Notes: generated by a model from the letters alone, not told the origin. 64,000 nucleotides of DNA from Marinomonas phaeophyticola (GCF_026966905.1 NZ_JAPUBN010000017.1:179358-243357), one strand, 5' to 3'. Counted from the first letter of the stretch, positions 9,906 to 19,661 are shown. Numbers and translations are program-made.

Positions 9906-10565
9906 TCACTCAAAATTTTTCAGATATTCCGCATATTCTGAATATTCGGCATAACGTTGCTCTATCAATACCTTCAGATGCATAGCATCGGCATTTGAAA
10001 ATTGCTCAGGGTTGTCATGAAGAAGTTGGTATGCATTTCTTAGGTCTTGGTTCAATAAAAACTTCAAGGCTTGGTCATAAATACTGAGGTCATGCCTAAG
10101 GGATAGATTGGCTACCATCAACTTGGAGTCTTTGTATGGACAGGGTAATTCATCTACATTCCAGTCGATACTATCCTGCTTTAGAAATTCCAATACAGTG
10201 TCCAACATTGGAATTAATGATTTAAAGAGCTCTAGTTTGGCAATGCTTTCCCGTTGAAAGATATTCAAAAAGTCAGCACGCTGAGAAGGCGTATAGCTAT
10301 TATGGATGAAGCATTTTACTGCTTTAGTATCATCGAAAAGAGTGTCTAAAAACACAAGATTTCTGAGGAATACCTGATTACCATTGGCTATTGGTCTAGG
10401 TGTATATTGATGGCTTTCGGATGTTTCAGGCACATCATTAATCATGGACTTGGGAATAGTCCCATTTTTTAAATAACCATTTAAGCGGTTCCTAAGTCGT
10501 TCAGGTATTAACGAATGGTCAATCCCAAGAGCAATGGCTGTTTCTTTTCTTATGCTCTTAGTCAT
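9906..10565 (-). CDS. Hypothetical protein, mostly helical
   Basis: This 219-residue soluble protein has no recognised family. It looks helical throughout and has a tyrosine-rich tail (RYAEYSEYAEYLKNF). Its start overlaps the upstream periplasmic gene by 8 bases, so the three genes from 11752 to 9906 form one operon. I assign no function. Confidence 0.6.
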   Translation of the reverse strand: MTKSIRKETAIALGIDHSLIPERLRNRLNGYLKNGTIPKSMINDVPETSESHQYTPRPIANGNQVFLRNLVFLDTLFDDTKAVKCFIHNSYTPSQRADFLNIFQRESIAKLELFKSLIPMLDTVLEFLKQDSIDWNVDELPCPYKDSKLMVANLSLRHDLSIYDQALKFLLNQDLRNAYQLLHDNPEQFSNADAMHLKVLIEQRYAEYSEYAEYLKNFE

Positions 10566-10980
10566 AGCATCTTAAATAGCTTTGTATATTAGAGCGAGAC
10601 ATTGTGAGTGAGTCATTGGAGTTACTTATTATGTTTTTTGCGGCTCTTGTATAATTGATATCTTTGCACACTGCATAAATTGCTCCTATGCATTGTCCAG
10701 CCATATTTGCTTCTGTTAAAGATGTGCTCATACGGCCTAATAAGTTCTCCTTCTGTTCGATAAATTCAGAACAGTATTCCTTTAGTTTGATTCCGTTTCC
10801 CTTTTGAATTTCTCTGTATCCTATGCATTGTCCAGCCATATTGGCTTCGATATACGAAGTGCTCAGATTTGATAGCAATGCTTGTTTTTGTTCCTGGTGT
10901 TCTTCACATGCTTTATCAATGTTTAATGCATATACACTCGATGACATCCCAAATAAAACTGCAATAAAAAACTTAAGCAT
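10558..10980 (-). CDS. Exported Cys-rich protein with two internal repeats
   Basis: Starting at the second methionine (10980) gives a clean signal peptide (MLKFFIAVLFGMSSSVYA). The mature part holds two copies of a unit of about 45 residues, each with a paired cysteine pattern and the shared core TEANMAGQCIG/IEANMAGQCIG. Disulphide-linked repeat modules in the periplasm are likely. The family is not recognised. The start overlaps the membrane protein upstream by 8 bases. Confidence 0.65.
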   Translation of the reverse strand: MLKFFIAVLFGMSSSVYALNIDKACEEHQEQKQALLSNLSTSYIEANMAGQCIGYREIQKGNGIKLKEYCSEFIEQKENLLGRMSTSLTEANMAGQCIGAIYAVCKDINYTRAAKNIISNSNDSLTMSRSNIQSYLRCYD

Positions 10981-11752
10981 CTCTATCACCCGAGTTAGTG
11001 GGGTTATCTATTAAGTCAATATTTTTGGGAGTAGCTAGCCAGTATTGACTTCTGTTTCGAGTGAATAAAATTGAGATAGAGAGCACTACAGAGAAAATAA
11101 TTAGCGCATCGTCTTTCCAATAGTGGTTTTTTATAGCGATTGCTATGCATATGATCATTATTGGGATAGTTCGAAAAAGTGATTTCCAAAACAAAAAATT
11201 AGCAGATATCAATGTGAATTTTTTCTTGATGCCTAATTCTTTAATTGCAGGAGGATTTGGAGATAATATAAAAATTATTGGAACAAGGCTTGATACTAAT
11301 ATCAAACTATTTTTGTCCGATATATCAAAAGCTAGTAACGTCCACGCAGCTGATAATAGTATTGCAACAATCAAAAATATACCGTGAAAAAGTAAAGCCG
11401 TCCATCCAATAGGCTCTTCCCAAGTTAAAACATGATTCTTATAATTAAATAATCTGTTATTTTTTTTAGAAGCAACATCGGATAACTCACGTTTTTGGTG
11501 TTGATCTCTAAGATAATATAGAAGTGATTGAGACTCTTCTCTAAAGGTATTTAACCCTTTTTCTGACAGCGAGAAGTCATCATTTTCTAGTAGTTTTTTA
11601 TGGGTTTCTTCAACATAATTTCGCTTTAAGCACATTTCATCTGGCAATGCTTCAGATATTTTTCCCTCACCGTCAGAACTTAATAAGTTTAGGTTGTGTA
11701 ATAACTCATCAATGAGAGTTTTAGATTGGGTAACTTCTTGTAAAATATCCAT
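10973..11752 (-). CDS. Membrane protein with cytoplasmic helical N-terminus
   Basis: This 259-residue protein has a charged helical N-terminal half of about 120 residues, then about four hydrophobic segments between residues 125 and 240. It is the first gene of the three-gene operon down to 9906. The upstream sequence contains GTTGGTTATAATT (minus strand, about 11893-11905), a -10-like element also present before the antitoxin gene at 12787. Function is unknown. Confidence 0.6.
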   Translation of the reverse strand: MDILQEVTQSKTLIDELLHNLNLLSSDGEGKISEALPDEMCLKRNYVEETHKKLLENDDFSLSEKGLNTFREESQSLLYYLRDQHQKRELSDVASKKNNRLFNYKNHVLTWEEPIGWTALLFHGIFLIVAILLSAAWTLLAFDISDKNSLILVSSLVPIIFILSPNPPAIKELGIKKKFTLISANFLFWKSLFRTIPIMIICIAIAIKNHYWKDDALIIFSVVLSISILFTRNRSQYWLATPKNIDLIDNPTNSGDRDA

Positions 11753-12093
11753 ATTTAGTTTTTATCAATATAAAATAATTAAGCCCTTGTGTAAAAAGAA
11801 GGGCAAAGTGTATGAAACCTAATGTTAGCTTATTTGATTATCTAACCTCAAGTTGGAATGTACTCATATCCCCCCGATCATGGCTATTAAGTACAATTAT
11901 AACCAACGCTGGAAAGTCTACTATGAAAGAAACCGCAAAGCTCTAATGAGTATCGTTCTATGAGTTACTCGCAGTAACTGCTGAAGAATAACTCCTTACA
12001 CGTTACTAATTGTATCTTGTATGGCGTTACTGCTCACGAGGATGCTAAATTTAAATACTACTCCAACTCATTCAATCTCAATAGGCAAATGAA
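11753..12093. other. Intergenic with a 27-codon remnant
   Basis: There is no complete gene. A short plus-strand frame at 11880-11963 (MAIKYNYNQRWKVYYERN...) looks like a truncated gene start of unknown family. A possible leftward -10 element, TTATAAT, lies near 11893-11899. Confidence 0.35.
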
Positions 12094-12372
12094 ATGCTAG
12101 TTACCAATGAGATAATACAAATGGCCAGAGCAATCCTAGCCCAGTTACCTATTCTGAATGGTATAGAAAACTCTGATGAGCACCAACAAGCTCTAATACT
12201 TTTAGAAGGTTTGTTAGAGAATTATGACGAAAACCTGATTACTATTGAGGCTTTAAGCAATGTCATTGCAAGATATGATGATGAGGCAAAGGAGTTTGAT
12301 GCTTTCAATAAACGACAGGCCGATATAAACCCGGTGACCGCAAAACTAAAAGTCTTGTTAGATCAGGGATAG
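12094..12372 (+). pseudogene. HigA-like antitoxin N-terminal part, no HTH
   Basis: The 92 residues resemble the N-terminal region of HigA antitoxins: a repeated ALxLLExLLENYDEN segment followed by an acidic EFDAFN stretch. The frame ends at LLDQG, before the helix-turn-helix that would bind DNA. No HigB toxin is adjacent. It may be a truncated antitoxin or a stand-alone antitoxin-like protein. Confidence 0.45.
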
Positions 12373-12403
12373 CAGATACAGATCAGGCTTGAGCTAGTAC
12401 AAT

Positions 12404-12787
12404 TTAGAATATAAAGCCGTGGTCAATTTTCCCTAAAAGGTCACTTACCTGCTGAATTCCTTCTTTAGTCGCCATCATTAATTCTGGCGATTTGCCTTCT
12501 AAAGCTATTGCAGGTTTTTTCATCCATGACTTGAATGTTTCTTCATCACCAAACACCTCCAGGCCTAATTGATGAATCCTTGCTCTCAACTTTTCCATCT
12601 CAGATACTTCAATTGCTTCTAACATAGCTGCATAGGTGTCAGCAGGAACACAGTAATACAACGGACTACAGTCTTTCAAGACCGCAATAGGTGCACCTTT
12701 AGATTCCTTCAAGACTCGCTCAAGATTTTGTTCAACATCATTAACATCGATGCTTTTTTCTATGCATTTATCTTGTTCAGTGCCCAT
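12404..12787 (-). CDS. Phd-like / DUF2384 (ParS-type) antitoxin
   Basis: The start at 12787 has AAGGAG just upstream and gives 127 residues, matching the paralogue at 24462; an ATG at 12808 has no ribosome site. The N-terminal half looks like a Phd/YefM antitoxin (VNDVEQNLERVL, then AVLKDCSPLYYCVPADTY). The C-terminal half looks like the MbcA/ParS toxin-binding domain (FGDEETFKSWMKKPAIALEGKSP). No RES-type toxin is adjacent, so it is an orphan here. Confidence 0.7.
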   Translation of the reverse strand: MGTEQDKCIEKSIDVNDVEQNLERVLKESKGAPIAVLKDCSPLYYCVPADTYAAMLEAIEVSEMEKLRARIHQLGLEVFGDEETFKSWMKKPAIALEGKSPELMMATKEGIQQVSDLLGKIDHGFIF

Positions 12788-12809
12788 ATCGCTCCTTAAT
12801 CCGTCCATT

Positions 12810-12846
12810 AAGTGTAATTATAACCAACATAAAAAATTGTGCTCAA
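12810..12846 (-). promoter_or_regulatory. Sigma70-type promoter of the antitoxin
   Basis: On the minus strand TTGAGC (12841-12846) and TATAAT (12817-12822) are separated by 18 bases. Transcription would start near 12810, about 23 bases before the chosen ATG. Confidence 0.6.
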
Positions 12847-12925
12847 TGATGCTCTGCTTCGAAAGTGATTCCTAGCCTTATAAAAGTCATCAAGAGAATT
12901 GCTTTAAAGTACAAACTCACTTACT
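12840..12925 (-). pseudogene. Decayed end of an Xre/DUF2384-type gene
   Basis: Bases here align with the 3' end of the gene at 24912-25334 (the segment encoding NPSLDDFLKVRNHFRSKV) but the frame is lost. It shows that this cassette once had the same gene order as the one at 24462-27121. Confidence 0.5.
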
Positions 12926-13001
12926 AAGCTATTTGATACTGATTTCTCTCTAATTGTGATACTAAATAAAGATAAGCCAAACCCTATACACAGCACACTC
13001 T

Positions 13002-13202
13002 TTATTTAACTTCGTGATCTATCAATAAGTCACTTTCAGTTACTTGATAGTCTGTTGCTTGAGCAATTCTACGGATATATTTTGCTGGGGCTCGCTTATG
13101 TAGCTTCAGCCAATTCCATACATACGCTTGTTTCACTCCTAGGACTTTTGCCAGAGCAGTCTGGCTCCCAACCACTTCAACAGCCTTTGCAATTGCAGTC
13201 AT
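13002..13202 (-). CDS. Cro/YdaS-type repressor
   Basis: This 66-residue protein has a helix-turn-helix (SQTALAKVLGVKQAYVWNWLK) typical of YdaS/Cro proteins. ATG at 13202 is nine bases after AAGGAGA; the earlier ATG at 13211 abuts the ribosome site. It probably binds DNA as a dimer. The usual phage early genes are not next to it, so it is likely a prophage leftover or a local regulator of umuCD. Confidence 0.75.
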   Translation of the reverse strand: MTAIAKAVEVVGSQTALAKVLGVKQAYVWNWLKLHKRAPAKYIRRIAQATDYQVTESDLLIDHEVK

Positions 13203-13334
13203 AAAATACATCTCCTTATATTATCAGTAACTCCTACCACCAATATAATATAGAAAATATTGTAACTTCCAACTTACTTGTGCTCTTTAACATTGGTAAT
13301 CTACATTTAGAGAACGAGGCGATTACACCAATAA

Positions 13335-14606
13335 CTAATATACCTTGGGCAGCTCCTCCCATCTAGTCGTATACGCTGGAGATAGATGCTCACGCTTCAT
13401 TGACCAGTGAGGAGATACACCCTGTGATGCGAAAAAAACATTACCTAGTCCGCTGTGGTTAATTTTATCTATGACATTCATTAAGGCTTTTGAGTTAATG
13501 TTCGTATTGTCTGCTCGAAATAAATCTTGTTGAAAAGCGCCACGCTCATAGAAATCCGTAAGCATGACACCGCCTTTAGCGTAGCGGTAGCCTGCACGAT
13601 AGATACTACAGAACAGCACAATGGCGACTTCTAGTAAATCCCGCGTATCGTCTGTGGGATGGGGAAGTTCAGCGGAGAGCGTCTTCGAGTATTGAGGTTC
13701 GTTGGGGATAAATGGGCTAGTGCGAATAAACACGCTCACCACACGGCAGAGGCGCTTTTCCCCTCGTAGTTTTTCGGCCGCTCTGGTTGTGTACTTGGCG
13801 ATCGCTTCCCGTAGTTCTCGCTTGTCAGTGACTTTATGACCAAATGACCGACTACAAATGATCTGCTGTTTAGTTGGCCTAACCAATTCTAAATCCAAAC
13901 AGGACACCCCATTCAATTCTTGAATGGTTCTTTCCAACACCACAGAAAACTCACGTCGAATGGCTTTTGGGTTAGCATTCGCCAGATCCAACGCGGTATG
14001 AACCCCCTTCGCCTTTAGCTTTGCTGTAGTACGACGGCCAACGCCCCATACATCACTCACGTCGACCAATGCAAGCAAACGCTTTTGTCTATCTGAATCC
14101 ATCAAATCCACCACCGAGCCCGTCGCGGGATATTTCTTTGCAGCGTGATTGGCCAACTTAGCCAATGTTTTGGTGGGAGCTATACCAATCCCCACTGTAA
14201 TGCCTGTCCACTGATCAACCTTAGCTTTTACTCGTTTACCAAACTCCAGCAAATCCGTCACATGATTAACACCGGTTAAATCCATAAAGGCTTCATCGAT
14301 GGAATACACCTCCAGATGAGGTGCTACCTCTTCTAAGATTGTCATTACCCTATTCGACATATCCGCATACAAAGCGTAATTCGATGAAAAACACACAATA
14401 CCGTGCTTTCTTATCTCGTCCTGAACCTGAAATAACGGCACGCCCATTTTTAGTCCCAGCACTTTTGCCTCCTTGGATCGAGCCACAACGCAGCCATCAT
14501 TATTCGACAACACTACAACAGGCGTGTGTTTTAAATCTGGCCGGAACAACTTCTCGCAACTTGCGTAAAAGTTATTGCAATCGACTAAAGAAAACACTGT
14601 TTGCAT
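13335..14606 (-). CDS. umuC: DNA polymerase V catalytic subunit UmuC, copy 1
   Basis: This 423-residue Y-family polymerase opens with SLVDCNNFYASCEKLFRPDL and has the catalytic SIDEAFMDLTG motif near residue 100, the YADMS palm segment and helix-hairpin-helix thumb motifs. The length is normal. It overlaps umuD by one base (TGATG). It should do SOS-induced translesion synthesis. It is about 85-90% identical by eye to copy 2 at 25404. Confidence 0.96.
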   Translation of the reverse strand: MQTVFSLVDCNNFYASCEKLFRPDLKHTPVVVLSNNDGCVVARSKEAKVLGLKMGVPLFQVQDEIRKHGIVCFSSNYALYADMSNRVMTILEEVAPHLEVYSIDEAFMDLTGVNHVTDLLEFGKRVKAKVDQWTGITVGIGIAPTKTLAKLANHAAKKYPATGSVVDLMDSDRQKRLLALVDVSDVWGVGRRTTAKLKAKGVHTALDLANANPKAIRREFSVVLERTIQELNGVSCLDLELVRPTKQQIICSRSFGHKVTDKRELREAIAKYTTRAAEKLRGEKRLCRVVSVFIRTSPFIPNEPQYSKTLSAELPHPTDDTRDLLEVAIVLFCSIYRAGYRYAKGGVMLTDFYERGAFQQDLFRADNTNINSKALMNVIDKINHSGLGNVFFASQGVSPHWSMKREHLSPAYTTRWEELPKVY

Positions 14607-15052
14607 CAGCCACGCTCATACTTACGAATCACACTGGTTACTACACCAAACACCTCAAACTCTGACTCTTCTGTTATCACAATGGCTTTATAAGCCTGAT
14701 TTTTAGGACGAAGAAGCACATTAGGTTGTAACTCCAAGGTCTTTACTGTCATTTCTCCATGAATACAGGCAATTACGATATCACCATGACGAGCGGTTAA
14801 TGACTTATCTACCAGCAGAACATCACCCGATAAGATACCAGCTTCAATCATGGAGTCACCTTGGGCACGAACATAGAACGTAGATGCAGGGTGGGAGACA
14901 CAAAACTCATTAAGGTCCAGCGTTCGCTCAACAAAATCTTGCGCCGGAGAAGGAAACCCAGCTGACACAGAATCAACATAAAGCGGAATTCGCAGACTAT
15001 TTGCCGCGATAAACTCCGACGACTCAGATACACCTAAATAAGTTACACGCAT
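14606..15052 (-). CDS. umuD: UmuD, copy 1
   Basis: This 148-residue protein has the AGFPSP self-cleavage region (near residue 31), the catalytic serine in GDSMIEAGI and the lysine in VDKSLTARHGDIV. RecA filaments would trigger cleavage to UmuD', which activates UmuC. A LexA box lies directly upstream. It differs from copy 2 at only a few residues. Confidence 0.96.
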   Translation of the reverse strand: MRVTYLGVSESSEFIAANSLRIPLYVDSVSAGFPSPAQDFVERTLDLNEFCVSHPASTFYVRAQGDSMIEAGILSGDVLLVDKSLTARHGDIVIACIHGEMTVKTLELQPNVLLRPKNQAYKAIVITEESEFEVFGVVTSVIRKYERG

Positions 15053-15064
15053 AATTCACCAAAA

Positions 15065-15084
15065 TACTGTATGCATATACAGTA
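15065..15084 (-). promoter_or_regulatory. LexA (SOS) box of umuDC copy 1
   Basis: TACTGTATGCATATACAGTA is a perfect CTG-N10-CAG palindrome, 12 bases upstream of the umuD ATG. It predicts tight LexA repression and induction by DNA damage. Confidence 0.93.
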
Positions 15085-15280
15085 TATATTTAGAGGGTAC
15101 GAATCGCCAAATGAATTCTTTCAAGAAGACAAATCCCAAACGCTAAGAGGAAAATTAGGGAATCTGCTCTAGGCAAACTGCCAGCATACTCCAGAGTTAG
15201 AGGCAGGCAGTCCATCAGGGCGACTGATTAGGCTGATATTAGCCGTTTGAACAACTTCGATTGGCATTCGTTAAGCTCTA

Positions 15281-16180
15281 TTGATAGGTTTAGAAATAGC
15301 CTTTGTAATAGAAACTATTACAATCCACAGTCCAAATACTCATAAAGCGAAAGTACCTAAATATAAAGTGAATGAACTATGCAGAGTCTTTGGTATTAGT
15401 CTCAGCAGTTATTATTACAAACCTGTTATTGCTAGTTTGGAGGAGGTAAACCTGATGACATTAATCAAATCGATTTCTGTTGATTCTGGTAATACTTACA
15501 GTAGACGTCGGGTGCATGTTGAATTAACTGAGCAAGGACATGTCATTGATGTACACAAAACAGATTCTCTGATGGAGAAATTGAATATAAAGGCTATTCG
15601 CCCTAAAAAGCGTCATCATTATCCAACGCCTGGTAAAAAACATAAATACGCACCTAATTTACTCACACGACAATTCAACCCTGCTTCAGTGAATACCCAT
15701 TGGGTGGGTGACATTACTTATTTAAAAACCCATCAAGGTTGGAGCTATCTTGCTTGCGTATTGGATTTATCAACCAAAGAAATAATTGGCTATGCATTAT
15801 CTCAAACACCTGACGCAGCCTTAGTAAATAAAGCATTACTTAATGCTATAAGTAGGCAAAAACCAAATACGAACAAATTAATGTTTCATTCAGATCAAGG
15901 CGTTCAATATTCAGCCAGAGTATTTAGGGATAAATTAACCCAACTCAATATTACGCAAAGTATGAGCCGACGAGGAAATTGTTGGGACAATGCCGTAATG
16001 GATCGTTTCTTTAGAAGTTTAAAAACGGAAAGGCTTAACCCGCTTAGTTTTATCAATAACAAATCAGTAGTCAATGAAGTTGAAAATCATATTCGATTTT
16101 ATAATTATAAACGTCGTCATTCAGGAATTGAGTATATGACACCACATCAGAAATATAATGAATTGAAAAAAATGGCTTAA
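15281..16180 (+). CDS. IS3-family transposase OrfB, element 5'-truncated
   Basis: The recognisable OrfB starts around 15345 (KVPKYKVNELCRVFGIS). It has the integrase DDE core: WVGDITYLKT, FHSDQGVQYS, and E in SLKTERLNPL. It is followed by the usual C-terminal YNYKRRHSGIEYMTPHQKY. The first 20 or so codons come from sequence shared with the umuD upstream region at 27154-27420, and no OrfA or left end is present. The element therefore inserted or was cut there and cannot move by itself. Confidence 0.85.
   Translation: MIGLEIAFVIETITIHSPNTHKAKVPKYKVNELCRVFGISLSSYYYKPVIASLEEVNLMTLIKSISVDSGNTYSRRRVHVELTEQGHVIDVHKTDSLMEKLNIKAIRPKKRHHYPTPGKKHKYAPNLLTRQFNPASVNTHWVGDITYLKTHQGWSYLACVLDLSTKEIIGYALSQTPDAALVNKALLNAISRQKPNTNKLMFHSDQGVQYSARVFRDKLTQLNITQSMSRRGNCWDNAVMDRFFRSLKTERLNPLSFINNKSVVNEVENHIRFYNYKRRHSGIEYMTPHQKYNELKKMA
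15303..15323. repeat. 9-bp inverted repeat upstream of umuD
   Basis: TTGTAATAG-AAA-CTATTACAA is a perfect hairpin. The other umuD upstream region has it at 27369-27389 with one change. It may be an operator or a terminator-like element belonging to the cassette. Confidence 0.5.
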
Positions 16181-16241
16181 GATCTTTCCAGTTTTAATTG
16201 ACCATTACAGTATTCTGTATCTCTATTATATATAGTTAATC

Positions 16242-17573
16242 TTAAGATACTGAAAGGTCATTGGCGTTATCCATTGTTTTCATCTGCTTTCTTACCATAC
16301 GATATAAAAACCAAGTTATAGCTGCATCTAGAGTGATGCCTAGTCCAAACATAATCGCGATTTTGTTCAAAGAAGGCATAAACAGTCCTTGCTGGTAGCT
16401 GATAAATGCAGCACCATAAAACAGAGTATTTACGATCAACGATTGATAGAGCATTAAGTCCGTTCGACCAATACCATAAAAGTAGCTATCGATGACATTG
16501 TTGAAGGCAAAGACAACATAGAAACCAATCATAACCATCACTAAATGAGTCACTTCGGAAGCATTGCTTACGCCCATGACGTCATGAATAAAGATTTCCC
16601 AAAACGGTATTGTCAGTAACCACAGCGCAACAACACCTAGAGTAATCATTAAATAGCTATTAATACGCTCTTCACTAAGCCCATTGTTCGTTGCTGTGTC
16701 TCTCTTCACTACTTGCCCTAGGGTCAATATAGGCAATAGCAACCACCCCCAAATAAATCCATTCGCAACCCAAAATGTCCCTGCCTGCTGAAGTTGATTC
16801 ATCAACTGAAGAATCATAACCACAAATGCGGTGTTTCTAACAAAAGACTCTACACCTGATTTGCTCCCTACGTTGAACCACAACCTTAACCAGGCTTGTT
16901 TTTTAAAACGTATGTCTTTGTAAGACAGATTAATACTACTACGTTTAAGCAACTGCAGAGCAACAATAATTAATATTGAGTTCACCAAAATATTTGTCAC
17001 CGCAATGCCATTTACACCAAGCTGATAAGAGAACGGTAGTTGACTAACCAGAAAACTATCGCAAATCACGGTAAGCACTGTTTGGATGAGCAAAAGCGTA
17101 TAAAGTGCTTTGTAATTACTATGAAGTACTAGAAGCAAGTTCATAAATATATACCCACTAGAAATAAAAATGGCGAGTGCTTCTAAGCGGATATAAACAA
17201 TAGTGTCCTGCAACAGTACATTGTTTTGCTTCATGGCTGTGACGAGCTGAGGAGTAAATTGAACGACAAAAGCCGTCATGATGGCATAAATAAAAACAAT
17301 AATAACTAAAGATGAAACGGCCCTCTTTCTAAACTCTATGGGGTTTAGGATAGCTTGCCCAAGTATAAAGGCCAAGGGGAGCATGAGAGCTTCACTAATA
17401 ACCTCAAAGCCAATATTTAACCAAGCAACCTGCGCAGCAATGCTAAGTGACCAGCTATCCGGCATACTCCCAATAAAATGAATGCGTGTAGTTGTATAAA
17501 TAAGCGGGATAAAACCACTAACAATTAAGGCAAGCCAAAGCTTAAGGTTGATTTGGGTTAAATCCTTTTTCAT
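16242..17573 (-). CDS. MATE-family multidrug/small-molecule exporter
   Basis: This 443-residue integral membrane protein has about 12 hydrophobic segments and the MATE-like arrangement of two halves, including AQVAWLNIGFEVISEALMLP in the first. It should export a cationic compound using an ion gradient. The C-terminal third is duplicated as a pseudogene at 2762-3235, the other end of island 2. It is monocistronic. Confidence 0.8.
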   Translation of the reverse strand: MKKDLTQINLKLWLALIVSGFIPLIYTTTRIHFIGSMPDSWSLSIAAQVAWLNIGFEVISEALMLPLAFILGQAILNPIEFRKRAVSSLVIIVFIYAIMTAFVVQFTPQLVTAMKQNNVLLQDTIVYIRLEALAIFISSGYIFMNLLLVLHSNYKALYTLLLIQTVLTVICDSFLVSQLPFSYQLGVNGIAVTNILVNSILIIVALQLLKRSSINLSYKDIRFKKQAWLRLWFNVGSKSGVESFVRNTAFVVMILQLMNQLQQAGTFWVANGFIWGWLLLPILTLGQVVKRDTATNNGLSEERINSYLMITLGVVALWLLTIPFWEIFIHDVMGVSNASEVTHLVMVMIGFYVVFAFNNVIDSYFYGIGRTDLMLYQSLIVNTLFYGAAFISYQQGLFMPSLNKIAIMFGLGITLDAAITWFLYRMVRKQMKTMDNANDLSVS

Positions 17574-17688
17574 AGAACAGATCCTTTGTCATCTATTTTG
17601 TGTGCGACACTAACCCGCACCACAAACTTTGTTATTAGCAAATGAAATTTTGAGGTAAGTTCTAGCCCAAGGTAATCGATATCCAGCC

Positions 17689-17810
17689 TCAGTTTGGCCA
17701 CTTTTTTGGATTGTGCAGAACAGCAAAAATATTGTCATCAAACGTCTCAAGTTCAACAACGTCTTCGTATATTTCATCTATACTACCTGAGCCCCCAAGG
17801 TTAACTAATC
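17689..17810 (-). pseudogene. Remnant of an Mrr-like winged-helix domain
   Basis: A minus-strand frame reads LGGSGSIDEIYEDVVELETF and ends VLHNPKKWPN. It resembles the winged-helix start of Mrr-type restriction proteins (LGGSAS-x-EIYEKV). No start codon or following nuclease domain is present. This is a weak, pattern-based call. Confidence 0.3.
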
Positions 17811-18002
17811 AGACTGTAGAAAAATTAACTTTGAAGCCAACACGTTTCCTTACAGTGACACTTTTATTGAAATCTCGACCTAGCTTGTAAAAAACCACTT
17901 GACCGGAACTTTAGGTCAATATATCACAACAATCGTCTAATACACTCATATTGGCCTCAATGAGCGTTGCTTTTGCTATTTTTAGCCCTTAAATCAGGCT
18001 TA

Positions 18003-18560
18003 CTTCTTCTTTTTGACCTCTACCATGTCAAGGTTACTTTGAATATTCCCTTACATTGCGAGCAACGACTTTATATAACGTATTCAATGCCTTAGTAAAC
18101 ACACATCCTTTGAATCAAAGCAATATAAGGCAATAAAGCTCTATAGCAGGGGATTTTGGCCCATTTTGATCCCATCTTGGCCCATGACCTCTACCCTTCG
18201 AATCAAAGCATCTCGAATTAGCACATACCTTAAAGGCAAAAACACCCATAAATACATGATTTCAATTGCTTTGAATCAAAGCATACTTTTGAACATTTTT
18301 GTTGCTTTGATTCGTAGTAAAATTGAATTTTCGTGGGATTACAATCTTCCCATCACCACAAAAGTCTACAAAAAAGTTTGTTGGAAACGACCCTATTCAC
18401 GCTCAATTTTTCCTTATAGCGACTTCCATTTACTCACTCTTCACAACACCTATGACATGATTATCGACATCATTCAACTTAAACTTTGATTTGATTAACC
18501 ACACTATTCACATTAAAGTGTGAGTAGATTAATCATGTTATTCAAATTATAGGGTGTGTT
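18003..18560. repeat. Fic-associated repeat block, copy A
   Basis: This block is repeated at 61091-61475 and 61985-62540. It contains four copies of a palindromic motif built on CTTTGAATCAAAG: 18108-18121, 18196-18209, 18268-18282 and, inverted, 18304-18317. It also contains the phrases TTGGCCCATTTTGATCCC and CTTGGCCCATGACC. It runs right up to the fic start and may hold its operators. Confidence 0.8.
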
Positions 18561-19661
18561 ATGTGGATATGGCAGCAAGAAAATTGGCCTAACTTCACAT
18601 GGGATAAAAACGTTATAGAGCCCATGTTAAGAGAAGCACGCCTTAACCAAGGGGTTCTATTGGGTAAAATGGCCAGTCAATCCCGTGATAAAAAGCAAAG
18701 TATGCTGGATACACTTTTGGCCAATATCGTGAACTCAAGCGCCATTGAAGGTGAAAAACTGAATGCCTTTTCTGTACGCTCGTCACTAGCAAATAAACTC
18801 GGACTGACAGAAGAAAACTCGTTTCCTACTACCGAGCAAACCGATGGAATCGCTGAGATAATGATCGATGCCATTGAGAACCTTGATTCAGCATTAAGTC
18901 TAAAGAGAGTTCTAAATTGGCATGAAAAACTACTTCCTAAAGGCTATGGCATGATCAGCCCTATCATGGGAGGCCAATTACGAGGAAATGAACCAATGCA
19001 GGTTGTTTCTGGTCGTATTGACCGTCCTACCGTTCACTTTGAAGCCCCTCCACGAGAAGTGCTTAATACAGAATTAGACCATTTTATCCGATGGTTTAAT
19101 GACTCAAAAAAAGACGCTTCACTAGATCCATTACTAAGAGCCGCCATCACTCATATTTGGTTTGTCACTATACACCCACTCGATGATGGAAACGGTCGTA
19201 TAACTCGATTGCTTACAGACCTAGCATTAGCTCAAGCTGAGAGCCAATCGGTTCGATTTTACGCCATGTCAGTGAGCATATTGGCAAAGCGTAAAAGCTA
19301 CTATGAAATACTTGAACAGACACAAAAGGGAAGCGTGAACATCACCGCATGGTTAGAGTGGTTTCTTAGCACACTAAACGAAACCTTTAATGACGTGCTA
19401 AGAGAAATAGATCAGACCATTTTGAAATCAAACTACTGGCGAAAAATCGACCAAACAAAGCTAACGTCGGAGCAGGTCAAAGTCTTGAATCGTATGCTCG
19501 ATGGAGATTTTGAACAAGGTATTAACACGACTCAGTATCATAGAGTTGCCAAAGTCAGTAAGCCGACAGCGACGCGCCATTTAGCGAATCTAGTTGAACA
19601 AGGTTGTTTGGTTCGATCTGAATCTGGCGGACGCAGTACTCGGTATTTGCTCGCTCAGTAA
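18561..19661 (+). CDS. Fic-family AMP-transferase-like protein with DUF4172
   Basis: This 366-residue protein has an N-terminal DUF4172-like domain (WQQENWPNFTWD) and an inhibitory-helix-like motif (SSAIEGEKL, residues about 58-66). The Fic core at about 200-215 reads HPLDDGNGRITR, matching HPFx(D/E)GNGR. A winged-helix region (VSKPTATRHLANL) closes the protein. Such proteins transfer AMP to hydroxyl side chains and control themselves through the SxxxE(G/N) helix. The C-terminal HTH suggests DNA binding or autoregulation. A truncated copy lies at 62534. Confidence 0.9.
   Translation: MWIWQQENWPNFTWDKNVIEPMLREARLNQGVLLGKMASQSRDKKQSMLDTLLANIVNSSAIEGEKLNAFSVRSSLANKLGLTEENSFPTTEQTDGIAEIMIDAIENLDSALSLKRVLNWHEKLLPKGYGMISPIMGGQLRGNEPMQVVSGRIDRPTVHFEAPPREVLNTELDHFIRWFNDSKKDASLDPLLRAAITHIWFVTIHPLDDGNGRITRLLTDLALAQAESQSVRFYAMSVSILAKRKSYYEILEQTQKGSVNITAWLEWFLSTLNETFNDVLREIDQTILKSNYWRKIDQTKLTSEQVKVLNRMLDGDFEQGINTTQYHRVAKVSKPTATRHLANLVEQGCLVRSESGGRSTRYLLAQ

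Larger units (their letters stand above)
17574..18560. other. Intergenic with a gene remnant and Fic-associated repeats
   Basis: No complete gene is seen. It holds a short wHTH-like remnant (17689-17810), a tRNA-like scrap near 18020 and a repeat block (18003-18560) that leads into the fic gene and recurs twice beyond 61 kb. Confidence 0.5.
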
